NCBI GenBank assembly: GCA_020726505.1 | Contig: JAHLEZ010000021.1 | Location: forward strand, 558,001 to 622,000 | Length of the DNA: 64,000 nt | Direction: 5' to 3' | Source of the DNA: Leptodontidium sp. MPI-SDFR-AT-0119 | Taxonomy: Eukaryota; Ascomycota; Leotiomycetes; Helotiales; Leptodontidiaceae | Shown here: piece by piece, positions 34,924 through 46,559 of the stretch | How positions within the stretch are numbered: the first letter of the stretch is position 1 | Layout: every line of letters begins with the position of its first letter | The notes under the pieces: model-generated | What the model was told of the DNA's origin: nothing | The model's input: only the letters and a program-made list of their open reading frames with translations | Database searches by the model: none | Position numbers and translations under genes: made by a program

Positions 34924-36751
34924 TTAACAACAAGAAACACCACTACTAGCACCACCGCCACAATAAACCCTCTCCAACACCAAAATCCCCTCTTCAGCAT
35001 AAACGCCCTCCACACCTTGCGGATACAATCTCAACACAGCCTCCGCAATATTCGCCACGGTACCCGGATCCCAAAACCCTTCTCTCCCAATCATCCCACG
35101 AAGTAAATCAATCGCTTCCTGTCGGACGAAGATATCTGCTGCGTTCATCGCCGTGAAGTATAGACAGGGGATTACGCCCATGTCTGCGGAGAAGGTTTGT
35201 TTCTGTTCTTGTTTTTGCCCCTGCTGTTGTTGAGTTGACGATAATGATGATGAGGATGAGGAGGAGGAGGATGTATTAATTAACGTCCTGCAAAGCTGCA
35301 GGATTTTAGTGAAAGACGGTGTTTGCGACAAGCGGAGTGTATTGTCATCGCTGCCAGAGGAGTTCGCATTGACAGCTAACATGAGCGTCGTCGTCTGATA
35401 ATGCAGTCCCAGGATAAGACTTAATCGTAAATCCTTCCTCATCATATCCTTCCTAACTCGATTCGAGAACCCATCAAAAGCTTCTTTCCACTCCCCAAAT
35501 CGCGTTGCGATGTATGACAAGAGCTGTTGTTTCTGTTTAGCTGAGTATTGAGATGAGGCATTGGTATTAGTTATAGTGATAGTCAAAGCGTAAAAGAGTC
35601 GAATTTCAACATCCTCCAAAGCGAGCATAGCTTCTTCCAGAGTATTGAATTTCATCTGGATCTTCTCATCTTGTCCGTCACGATCTGTCATCATTCCAGT
35701 AGAGTTGGAAATGACCATCTCGGGTTTTCGAGAGTTCAGAAATGCAGTTGCTTGCATATCCAACCTCCTGAAAACATCCACCAGAACGGCTCTTTCACTC
35801 TCAACGCCCCTAACTGCAAGAAGCATCCACTCCCTCAGCAATTTCAATCCGTTCTCCAGATGTTGGAGCGCTACACCGTAGTTTCCGATGATGTTCTCGA
35901 GACAGATGAAGAGCACGCAGCAGGTCAGGGTTATGATGTATTGCAGGTCTGTGATTTGCCGCCGTTCCTGGTGGTCTCGAAACTCCTCCTGCTGACTGAA
36001 AGTTGATCCCATTCCAGCCCTCCCCATCCTCTTTCTCTTCCCCTCAACACCCCTCTCACAAAGCGCCCGAATCGCTTTATTATACTGTCTCAAACAAACC
36101 AAATTCTCCTCCCTCCCCCGTCCCATTCCCCCAACTCTCCCACCACAACACCCAACCTCAAACCCCTTACTTAAAGCCAACACACCCCTCAAAACCGCAT
36201 CTTGGGTCTCGCACAGCATCGGCACAAGCTTGCTCCAGAACTCAGAGCGGTGATTGAATCCCATGAGGGAGAGGCTGGCGTGGCTGAGGAAGTAGTCGAA
36301 TGTGCGGTTTATGGGTTCGCTGCGGGGTGGGCGAGCGTTCATTTGTGGGATTGTTGAGCCAAGATTGTTTGAATAGCTGGATGTGCTCGTTTCCTGAGAA
36401 GTGGTGGTGGTGATGAATTGGGGTTGATATTGATGTTGGTATTGATATCCAAGACATACCCTCCCAGTCCTAGAGCAGCGGATACATGAAGGATAGGTTT
36501 CGTCGCATTTAACGTGACGGATTCTGTGGGATTGTTAGACCCTCATCCTTCATTAAATATAGTACGATGTATTTGAAAGGCATTCTATACTTGCAAGTCC
36601 GACATCCATTCCTCGACTTTGTCCCGATATTTCGAGTGCGTCTCATGCCTGCCAGCTCAGTCGTAATCTGAGGCATAATGCCTAATTCTGATTCTGACAT
36701 CGATTCCTTCAGCTTTAGAATAGGCTGCCTTGTCTGTCTTGGTATGATCAT
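34924..36751 (-). CDS. Zn2Cys6 fungal transcription factor
   Basis: Two exons (36751-36591, 36523-34924) give 586 residues. The Zn2Cys6 cluster spans the intron: Cys50, Cys53, Cys60, Cys67, Cys70 and Cys77 (GCRTCK then IRHVKCDETYPSC, IRC, VC). The intron interrupts the Lys codon after the second Cys, a common position in these genes. A Gln/Tyr-rich linker (YQYQHQYQPQ) follows. Then comes the C-terminal fungal regulatory domain with FDYFLSHASLSLMGF and FWSKLVPMLCETQDAVLRGVLALS, typical of the type II fungal trans-domain. A poly-Ser run and a Gln-rich stretch (about 35185-35275) look like a disordered linker. A second in-frame ATG (MSESELG) is an alternative start. Targets unknown. Confidence 0.88.
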
Positions 36752-37647
36752 GATAACCCAACAACGTAGAAGCTAGACAATAATCAAGCGCTGCTACCGT
36801 GATGCCATAACGTCTTCAGGTGTGTTAGAATTCTCAAGGTGGGGACAAACAACGGAAATATTCAGAGCGAATTCAGATTACGCGGCCAGCCCTCATCTCA
36901 TCTCGTCGCAGACTTTACACCCCTGGATTCGCTTGCTTGCTTCAAGGTACGGAGGTTAGAGGTGTCTCGGCTGCCTGCGCCGCTGGGCTGTGATGCTGAC
37001 ATGGACAGAAAACAGGATGACCCGACTCTGAGCAATGAAAGGGCTGCAATAGAGAATGCTTGTGTAACTCTTACATTTGAATCAAGGATGACCATGCTGG
37101 AGATGGGTACGAGAGGGCAAGAGCACAACTACCTAGAAGTCATAGAAGTCACTTTGTACTGTCAACAAGCACAGTATCAAGAGAGAGAGAGAGAGAGATT
37201 GACGAGATGTTCATTTGAAGGCCACTGCTCAATCACGTCATGATCAAATCAATATTTCAAGATGCTTGCATGTTTGTATAGCCATTCTATACGGAAGTAT
37301 CTCATCCATCAATCCCCCAAAGCCATTTCTCATTTCCCTTCCTTGAATCCATGCGCGCGATCGAGCGACCTTCCGAGTAGAACGCCTTGCCTTTACACCC
37401 GTTGATCAAGAACGAAGTGGTATCCTCAGCAAAAAGTGCGCCTTCTAATTACAAAGCAGACCAAGGGGTGATGAACGCCAGTGCTATGCTAGAAGCAAGA
37501 AAATAAATCGTGTACCATGTCAAATGAAATCTATGGCTCCCAGAACATGAAAAAAAAGAGTTGCAATTCAGGTACGAGACCAGAACCTTCGAATATGCTC
37601 GAACGTAAGTCGAACGATCCAACCACATAAGTCGCACGGTTGAAGGG
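36752..37647. other. Intergenic region
   Basis: Promoter of the regulator and 3' flank of the SUMO protease gene. A GAGAGAGA run sits near 37181-37197. No gene seen. Confidence 0.5.
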
Positions 37648-40600
37648 TTATGCCCCATCCACCGCAACGCTCTCATCAAATTGCATATGGCTTCCCTTGT
37701 TGCCAATGATTGCTCGATCCGATGCATCTCGGAACTGAGCCCCGGCAGGACGGCGTCGCAGCTTTGCCTCTGGAGAAGGGTACTCTCGAGCCAAATCAAC
37801 CACATCAGGCGCAGTCTTTCTCCATTTTGCAGAGGCTTGCCCGTTCTCGGCGATGTGGCTCGAAGGCCTCTTGGTATTGCTAGGAGAGGATGGTGTTGTC
37901 TTGCCCCGGGATCTGTTCGCGGCTGTCATCATAGGCTTGGGGACTACCACTGGTGGGGAGGAAGACAGTAAACGAACACTTGGCGGCCCTGTCCGTGGCG
38001 TCCCTTGGAGAAGCATTTCATCATCCTCATCCTGCTGGGAATCTGCCACGACACCGTTGTGCGGTCGTCTCGGATTTGGATCGACTAGCTGAACATCATC
38101 GTCGTTTGAGACGACATCAAAACCATTCGACTCTTCTGCACCTTGTTGAGGGCCGATGTTGTCTGCAACCTTTGCCTTTCCGCTGCTGCGATGCTCCGGG
38201 TCTTTGTTACGTCTCCTTGGGGCACGATAAGACTGATGCTGGTCTTGTTTTTCCTCTTGGCTACTGTTTACCAAAGGGTGATGGTTTAGGATAACCTCGT
38301 CTGAAGATTCCTTTCGCGAAGATGGTTTGCGGGGAGATTCGAGGATTTCAACGGTGTTTTCGGTACGGGAATGCTTTAAACGCCGAGAAGGCTCCTGTAA
38401 AGGAACGGAGGCCTTACGCTTGTTGGCCTTGCTGGTGTGGGTTGGTGTCAATCCAGCGTATTCTTCGTTGCCATCCAAATCTTGAGAATCATCGATGGTG
38501 ATAGGTTGGGATTCGGTTGATTTGACGTTGGGCGATCCTCCCCCAATACCATTCTCCTCGAACCCAAGAGCTTGATTGATTGTCGATTGAGCCTGGTTGA
38601 GTTTTGATTGTGCCTTTGCAATAATTCTGGTCAGCATGCTAGGAGCCCTCCGGGAGTCTCCACGCACCTCATCACGGTGTGACTCAACTGCGTTCGACTT
38701 GGATAAACCGGCTTCGGTAAGAGCATCTACGCCAACTTTGTCCAACAACTCGACTGAAGGTGCTGTTGCCTCTTGACGCTTCTTCGACTCCTCCGAGCGT
38801 GATTCCTTGGCTTCTAGCATGTGCTGAACATTCTCCGGGTCGGGCGATTCTCCAACACTCTTAGTTGCTTCTCGCGATGCAGGTTTGGAAGATGATGCCG
38901 ACGCCGATTTATCACCAGCTTTAGCTTGCTTACTCTTAGCTTTATCCTTCCTTGAAACTTCGGCTTCCCGGGTTTGTCCCCTTTGAAGACCAAAGAGCAG
39001 GTCGCGGATGTACTTTCTCATTTCCGACGCTGACCGCCAGCCGCTGAAGTCTTGCTCATTCTGCTGCAAGAGATCACGGACGAATTCGTCTGGCCGCTTC
39101 AAAAACTCCTCGATATAAGTGAGAAGGAACAAGCCACAGTCGCAGTGATTGTCTTGTTGAGGAATGTTCCTGGCCGTCGTGCCCAGGGGACCAGGATCGT
39201 CGATTTCGATGTTTTTCTTTGCTTTAATCTCTTGCAGCAGGTATTTTCTGAGGTTGGTGCAGGTTGGAGAATGTGTCAGCCCCAAGGAATCCAGTGTAAT
39301 GATACGTGGCTCGTCGGGGCTGTATCTTCGAGGTGCAGGAATTGACTTCCGCTTACCTTTCTTGGTTTGAAGTGGTTGTTGTTCCATCAGATCTGATGCA
39401 ACTTTCGCAGGCGGTAGGTCCAGATCCACCATCTCTGTGTCTCTCTGATCCCCCGTGGGCCCAGAAAGGCTCGGGGCGGTAGGAGGTGCATCGACACGAG
39501 GCTTTTCGGTGGTATCATCCTCTAAAGTCATTTCCTTCATTTCGGTATTCACCTCATCAGGGAGAGTCTTTGCTAGAGACTTTAGTGGCGATGGTATCGA
39601 TTGCCCTTCAGCTTCGGCTGTATTTGATGGGGCTCCAGCGTGACTATTCTTGGCATCCTGTGAGGTCGCCTCCTCAGTGGGCGGTTGCTTGAGGAGCTTT
39701 GGGGCATTGCAGATAATGGCAACATACCAATGAACAGTTTCGTTCACCGGAACCACGATGTAATCGTACTTGAGCAAATCGATCTTGGCGGTCCATCGTT
39801 CAACAGCTTCATAATTGATTCCGCCAGACTTCCCTTTAGCATGCTTGGTCAGCCTTTCGTAGAAGAATGTGTTGGTAAAGTAGATCCGACTAGCCAGCTC
39901 AGGGTTTTCCTTCCCGAGGCGGTCTTCAAGCCAGCGCAGATAGAAGACGATTAAGTTATCGTTCAAGAACTCTCCTTCATCGAGTCTCTGAATGTCTTCC
40001 ATGTCCACGGAGGCCTTGTTTTTCCCGTCAGGGGGATAAATAACCGAACTTCGCCATTTCTCCTTTGTCACCCAGTCTGGGTTCTGAAAAGTCCATCGTT
40101 CGGGTTCGGGGCTTGGTGATCGCGGTCGTTGACGTGATGATAGGCGGGACACAGCGTGTGTACCCCCCTGGGTTGTAATTCTTCCAGAGGAGCGAGTACC
40201 ATGAGAGTCTGCTCCGTTGGGTTTAGTACTACTGCTAGTGGTGCCATAAAAGCCTGTTGGCGAAAAGGTAGCAGCATTAGAAGTTTGCCGAACTTCCCCA
40301 GCCTCGAGAAGATCAACACTCTGAGAGAGGCCTCTCATCTCCTTTGCAACACCCTTCGATCGGGTCCCCCTTTCAATATTGCCATCTCGTTGACCCACGC
40401 CATTTGCGTTTGCACTCGGTTTCGTAGCACCCTGAGCTTGAGCACATTGTACCGCAAACAGTTTCTCGGACCTTGCTTTGGCCAAGCGTATGTCTTCTGG
40501 CTCCTCTTGTGGACTTGGTCGATGCCTTTTGACATGGGCTGCTGTTTGATCTATATGATGGAAAACTTTTCTCAGATGATCCCTGAAGCACGAACAAGTC

Positions 40601-41984
40601 AGCTCCAAAAAAGAAATTAGGATAAATTGAATACTGACTGTGTTTTGGGTAGCTTCCTGAGAGTGGGGTCAAGACTGTTAAGATTCTCAAATAACCGTTG
40701 ACAATCATCAGAGTTGTTCATCTGGATATAGATCTGGATAGCCCCAGCGGCTCTCTGTGTTCTGGACTTGTGGAAGACTACCAAGTTGCCCGGATTGGCA
40801 ATTTCGACAGATTCAATCTCGGTCGAAGGAAATTTGAAGACCAATTTATTGGAAGCGTCATAGAAAGAAAGTAAATTCTCCGACTTGTTGAGTGCCATAG
40901 TCCAGCGTGACATTTGATCTGGAGGAAGCCATCTCTCATTGGCAGATAAAACTTGATGCACCGTGTAGGACTCTTCTCCATGAATATTTCGAGGCTTTCT
41001 CCTCGAAGAACTCGAAGAGCCATAGTGGACAGGTATTATGTCAGGATTTTTCGATATTTCGTCCTCACTAAGATCTTCCACGTGAATTGGAAATTCTTGA
41101 CTTTCTTCCTCTCCACGCTTGATGGGTTGGCTCTTCTTCAACAGTCGCTGCGCTGTGTTCGCATGCTCCGTGTTTCCGTACTGATCAGTGGATAGTTCAT
41201 CTCGATCGTCTTGAGACAGAAGACTGTGATCCTCCTCAGCGCGACTGTTCGTGCGGTTTACTTGCTTCCTCTCCCTCGAGCCCTCTTGGTCCCGTGATGA
41301 AATGGGATTTGAGGGAAAGTAGGGTGATAATTCTGCAATCTCCAGAGGGGGACTATTTGAGGTCCTGCTGTTGCCATTTGCCTTCTGCCTTGGCGGCTTC
41401 CGAAAAGCAGAACCTTGATATCCCGGAATTTGGACTTCCACTTGACTGTTTGACTTCCTGGACGGTGTAGTCTTGGTGATGGTGACTTCATCATCGGAGA
41501 TACGGTCATTCCTATCTTCCCTGGCATTCTGGTCAAAGCTATCCCTGTTGAACCGTTGACTGCCATTGGCGACGGACGTGCTGCTATCCGTAACACCGTT
41601 TCTGTTGCGTGAACGTGGTGGTTTCATGCTTCTATCCACGTTCCGGGCTTCTTGTAGGCTGGCGTCCCTTGTCCCAAAAGTGGCAGATCCATCGCGGCCG
41701 TGCAGCGTTTGACTGTGACCAGATCTTGTAGAAGACGGCCCACTGAACTTCGAATTCGAATTGTATGACGATTGTCGATCAACATCGATGGGGGATGTAG
41801 AGGATCCATTATCAACTCGCCGTCTCTTGGCTGGATTCTCAACTTGTCGACGGCCGCGACTTTCATCGCTGTTCAAGTCGAAGGACTTCGGCATTCCAGG
41901 TCGTTGTAGTTTGTAGGGCGGGTTAGGATTTGGCTTTGAGGAACCTGCGAGTGTATTCACCGGCCTGGGGCCGCCATAGTTCAT
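37648..41984 (-). CDS. ulp2: Ulp2/SENP6-type SUMO protease (C48)
   Basis: Two large exons (41984-40639, 40582-37648) give 1426 residues; the single intron breaks a Gln codon. A peptidase C48 domain lies at about 610-960. It starts with WTFQNPDWVTKEKW, LDEGEFLNDNLIVFYLRWLE and FTNTFFYERL. The catalytic residues are His733 (VHWYV), Asp880 (ITLDSLG), Gln925 and Cys931 (QDNHCDCGLFL). The 147 residues between His and Asp include a long disordered insert, characteristic of Ulp2 rather than Ulp1. Long Ser/Lys-rich disordered regions flank the protease, with a SUMO-interacting-like QPITIDDSQD. Role: removes SUMO and SUMO chains in the nucleus. An upstream ATG at 42043, joined through a 47-bp intron (41994-42040, with a GCTAAT branch), would add MPKP to the N-terminus. 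Confidence 0.93.
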
Positions 41985-42103
41985 GGGCTTCGGCTTGAGG
42001 AAATTAGCAACTGCCAGACCCCTTGGTTACAATAACATACCATCTCTTCGTCTGCTTCCCGTGGGGTTTGTGGTACGGGAGCAAGGGGTCTGAATACGCC
42101 AGA

Positions 42104-43352
42104 TCAGTATATGCCATGTCCATCTTGTGAAAACTGCCAAAACATACCCATAATCTGGCAAACTCGTTTTTCTGTGGTTAAAGTACCGTTCTCGGGCACC
42201 CCTGAGATGTCAGAAAGTGTATACGAAGGGAGCAATATGACTCCATACCAAGGTTTTATCTCTGGAGCAGCGCTGCTCTTTGTGGCTGCCTTTTGGTCGT
42301 GTGTGTCAGTAGTGGAGAACGCGTCGATTTCTTTCCTGCAATCCAGTTAGCAAGGGGTCACCAGTGGCGGTATTGTTCGTGCAGGCTCACTTCGGAGAAT
42401 CTGTTTGTTCGAACTCCTTGCTCTCCTTCTTGACCACCTTCAATCCCTGGTTCGGTCGGACACGTTTGGCAGATCCCTCTATGTAGACAGACTTCGAGGT
42501 GGTGATGTTAGCGGTGTTGGAATCCAGGTGCAATCTAGCCGAGGATTGGACGACAGCCTCGCCAACCTCTACCTCAGCCCTGGGGAAGATGGGGAAACAT
42601 ACTTCATTTGGGTCCGCAGACTCTGGGATTTGCTCCCCGAGTGTACCAGATGTATCGGCACCAGCTAGAATGTCTGCGGGAGCTTCAGTCGTCGAGGCCA
42701 AGCTGCTGCGCGTTCGTCTCTTAGTGCCAGAGCTTCTTTCCGACATGTCATCGCCGTTGTGCCCCTCCTCAGCCTTGGGCGCCGTTTCTCCTAGGAATTG
42801 TAGGCTTCTTGCGCGTGCGCATGCTTCAGTATCGATCTCTTCGCTGCGAGCTCTAGCTGTACGGCAGCCGTCGTCGTGCTCCTGGATGCTGACAAGATTG
42901 AGGAGATGGTTGTGGTTGTTGAGATATTCGAGGTTGATGGTTTGAGCTCGCTTGCGATTGGTTCCTTCCTTGAGCCTCGTGCCTAGAGCCTCACCTTCGA
43001 AACTGATATCAATCAACTGAACAACGAAGTCGTTGCATTTGTCCAACTTTTTGACGGCGTCCATCAACCTATCTGCTTCTGCCCTTCCGGTGTGTTCTTT
43101 GATTGCGCTTTCATAAATTGCCATCCCGTGAAGTTTATGCTTATGTCGGTCCAACGCAACAGACTCCAATTCCAGCTTGGGTGGTGGTGGTGACACCAGG
43201 AGCTCTACGCTTTCTTCGTTGAGGATGAGCTCTGGGGGAGTTTCCTTGTCGTTAAGAGTGGTAGGAGGGGTTCGCTGAGTGTTGTCTTTTGCAGGAGATC
43301 CCGTTAGTTCTGGCACGGAGCCATGATCGAGTTCTTGGGTAGGAGACCCCAT
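42104..43352 (-). CDS. Uncharacterised protein, disordered ends
   Basis: Exon 43352-42391 joined to 42335-42104 gives 397 residues. No known domain is recognised. Residues about 70-170 look folded and helical (HKLHGMAIYESAIKEH, DRLMDAVKKLDKCNDFVVQL). The rest is Pro-, Ser- and Glu-rich, with NEVCFPIFPRAEVEVGE and a second charged segment near the C-terminus. A weak alternative ends the protein through another intron (42147-42090) at 42004, giving 411 residues. In either case the 3' end lies within about 120 bp of the SUMO protease start on the same strand. Function unknown. Confidence 0.65.
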
Positions 43353-44457
43353 CGTGCTTGGCTTCTTGAAAGCAATACCGCTGTCGTATGCCTCTCCTTC
43401 TTGTTGTTGATGCAGTCGAAAAAGGTCTTGGGTTGCTGTTGTTAAAGAGACAGGATCTGGTCAACGAAAGTGACAACTAGCAAGGTCGTCCACGACCTCG
43501 GAATGTAGTGAATTGGGTTGCAAGGGCCGTTGACTGAAGACAATAGTAAAGAGCCGAACATGCGTTTCAATGGATCTTGGTGAACTATTTGGCTGGCAAA
43601 CACAGAAAGGTGAACAAGGATTTAATTACAACCTGCTGGTCTATATCTTACTCACAATAGCCAGTGTTGGAAGGGGCAATTTGCCATACAATTGGCAGGT
43701 CTATGTTGAATCATTACCCGGAAACAAGCAACTTTAGAAGTTCAAGATGATGAGCTAGTATTGACAGAGAGAAGGTTCATTGCCATGTCTACTTCTATGC
43801 TATTGTGAAGTGCTGATATTAATTCAACAAAAGCGGAGCTTCAGGTGGTGATTGGAGTTCACCACCCAATGGAGCGATTTCCAAAACAGCCAATGTATCT
43901 AAAATATCAATAGCACCTTTAGGCAATAGTGCTATCACCTAAGGTGCTTTGTTTCCCTTGTCTGGCTTGCTTCAAAATTCGAAATTCAAGTAGTAAGTTG
44001 TGTGCGTCACTACTTGCTTTGAACCTCCCAAGGTGGACCTGTCGACATAATTGAAGTCCGTTTGCTCAACTGATCAAAGAAATGATAACATAGACAGCTT
44101 GAAACATTGATGAATGAGAAACATGTCGATTCCCTGTAAACATTCCAATCAAGAAAGCCTATTCACACTTTAAAGAGGCAGGCAAAACGGCCAAACAGCT
44201 CATGGTAGACCAGAGTGTGTACCACCGTTTGAAAGCCTAATTCTCATTTCCAATCCATTTAGTTGCCAATCACAACTCTCGGCAAGAAGCAGAAACCTGT
44301 TTCAAAGGTAAATGCATTGCGGTTCTTGATACAACTGTACACATAAGAAAATCGGCAACGCAGAGCCTCCAAACGCTCTCCCACCAGCTTCCCCATCTAT
44401 TCCCCCATCTCGAATATCCATCTACACAAGTGTCCCTCGCCTTCCAACCCTCGTCAC
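43353..44457. other. Intergenic region
   Basis: Contains a short hairpin at about 43913-43949 (AGCACCTTTAGG paired with CCTAAGGTGCT) and a 53-codon ORF from 43570 that I cannot support as a gene. Otherwise nothing recognised. Confidence 0.45.
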
Positions 44458-45267
44458 CTACTTGGATTCCTCAGGGTAGAGATCCTCCTTGAGCAAAACG
44501 CCCAACTCTTCCCGGAGGGGCTTGAGCTCCTCGAGGTATTGGTCATACTGGCCGCGGTTCTCGACCTTTGCCTTAATTCCTGTTCCACGTAGTGTCATCA
44601 GCCAATGTCTCCTTCCAGCCCCTTTTCATATCCCAATATACCTCGGGAGGTTTCGGCATCGTGTTACGTACCCTCGAAGATCCGTACAGCAGTTGGGAAG
44701 TCGTTGACTCTCCTCGCAGCCTTCAACGCAGCAGTGAGGACAGAGGGCGAAGGGACGAGATCGTAGGCGAAGGCATTGTTCAAGTTTCTCTGTAGACCAT
44801 CGTACGATAATCAGTAAGCTGCAGATAGAGGGAAGCAACGCGGGGAGGACCCAGAGGCCAGAGAAAACGTACCTGAAGCTCGAAGACATCTTGAACTTGA
44901 TCAAACTCCTTCTCATATCTGTATTCCGGGACCTAGGCGTTAGCAATTGACGATCGAGACCGGCGTTCATTGTAGGGTTTCGGCTATGCAGGAATATGCT
45001 CAAAAGAGCTCCCCTGGATACCATGACACCAATTGAAGCCACGTACCTGGCAGTGAACTCCTCGAAGCTCTCTTCGCCGTGGCTTGCATCGGAGCGGAGT
45101 CTGCTTGTGGTGCTGAAGCTGTTGATGGATCCCGAGGTCGCGATCATGGCTGGGACAGCGTAGAGGGCGTTCGCACCGCGAGGGGTCAGGCTGCGGAGGC
45201 CATTGGCACGAAAGAAGGTTGAGGGTTGCGCACGAGCTGCGACTCGCAGTATTGAGGTCGACGACAT
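44458..45267 (-). CDS. cox6: Cytochrome c oxidase subunit 6 (mammalian Va homologue)
   Basis: Nuclear subunit of respiratory complex IV, on the matrix side of the inner mitochondrial membrane. Four exons (45267-45047, 44918-44873, 44789-44672, 44579-44458) give 168 residues with consistent phases. The N-terminus is a mitochondrial presequence rich in Arg, Ala and Ser (SSTSILRVAARAQPSTFFRA). The mature part shows the family signature: ESFEEFTARYEKEFDQVQDV, LQRNLNNAFAYDLVPSPSVL, ARRVNDFPTAVRIFEGIK, and YLEELKPLREELGV near the end. Length and motifs match fungal Cox6. No defect seen. Confidence 0.96.
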
Positions 45268-46559
45268 TAGGAAATTGTTTGTTGGTGAGGCGTATGGGAG
45301 AGGATCTGAAGAAGCTTCAATGTGATTCGATTTTCCGTTTGGTTTCTGATGTTCAGAGACAGCACGCTATGCCTGAACTCTGATTGGGTGCTTACATAAT
45401 TTCAACCCCATGCCCGACCTCAGACCACTTCTCTTCCCATAAATGAGACTCAACCATCTCGTCAGATATCTAGTACAGAAGGAAACTTACGAGGGACAAA
45501 ATCTTTACCGATTTGCAATATCCTCAACAACAAAACGTTGATAAGAAAGCTCGGGACGAGCTGGACAGAACCACACTGCTGTCCTTGGCACTAAAAACAA
45601 CATCACGGCTATCAGATGTCAGGAAATGTCAAGAGCCTTGAGAATTTCTGCTCTGTGGAAATTGACTCGCATTTTGCATTGAAAATAACATTTACAGCCA
45701 ATCAGAGGGCTGATAAATGATGCTTGTTTTCATCAAAATCAGACTTGATTCGAGATTATGGAGATGGACTTGCACCTGAGTTCAAAGCGAGCATGCGGTC
45801 CAAGATTTGGCCTAGAGACCACATTTTGGAGCCTCAACACCGTGCCAGGAGTCAGGACTAGATATTCCGGGGCCCGAGAGCCCGATTTGTTTTCTTTGAC
45901 TCCTTCACCGCTTAGACCGGGCAAATATCCGTCGGTCGTCCTATTCTTCCCCTCTTCTTACTATTTTGGATCTAGAAAATGGCTAGCAACTAGGAAAGCA
46001 CTCACTCCGTCTGGGTTTACTTTGATTGACTGTCACCTTAGTTGGGACAGCATCGTAAGTTCTACTCAGACCGAGCCAGAGTGAGTAGGAATGAAGAATC
46101 TCCAAGTTGTTTCGCTGTCATTCGAGATTAGGATGAGTTCAAGATCAGTATTGGAAATTGGTCCAGTAGTTCGAGCTTTGCCAGCTATTTTTGCCGAAAA
46201 TTCCTCGTTCAGCCTCTTCCCCTTCCATCACACCTCAATCTTCAAGGTCAAGTAATCCTCGTCACAGAAGCAAATTCTGGGGTCAATCTTGAAGAAAGCA
46301 GTGACTAAATTCGCCGAAAACAGTAGCTAGTTGCCGTCTGATAGTTAAATAGAGTAATAAAAGTAATTGTAAGGATTTAATAAAATAGGGAAAAGGTAAT
46401 AAAATTACTACTTAAGTAATAAGGGGCTAACATAGTAATTTTTAAAAAGGCAATAAAGTTAATTATAGAAAATAAGTATAATAAGAAAAAAGTAATGAAA
46501 TTACTACTCAAATGGCGAGGGATTGACGTAATAATTATAAAAGAAGTAGTAATTCGCTA
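45268..46559. other. Intergenic region with AT-rich repeats
   Basis: COX6 promoter followed by normal sequence to about 46320, then a TA-rich tract to 46559 holding a diverged direct repeat (about 46391 and 46491). No gene seen; a 108-codon plus-strand ORF at 45758 has no recognisable features. Confidence 0.5.
46391..46545. repeat. Diverged AT-rich direct repeat
   Basis: A segment starting GTAATAAAATTACTACTTAAG near 46392 recurs near 46491 as GTAATGAAATTACTACTCAAA, and the similarity continues for about 50 bases. Most differences are G/A or C/T, as after RIP. The second copy abuts the stop of the kinase pseudogene. Confidence 0.45.

Noticed and set aside
43913..43949. Hairpin AGCACCTTTAGG / CCTAAGGTGCT
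   Set aside because: Short, imperfect, no poly-T or gene context; could be chance.
45758..46084. 108-codon plus-strand ORF
   Set aside because: No recognisable protein features and no supporting splice sites.
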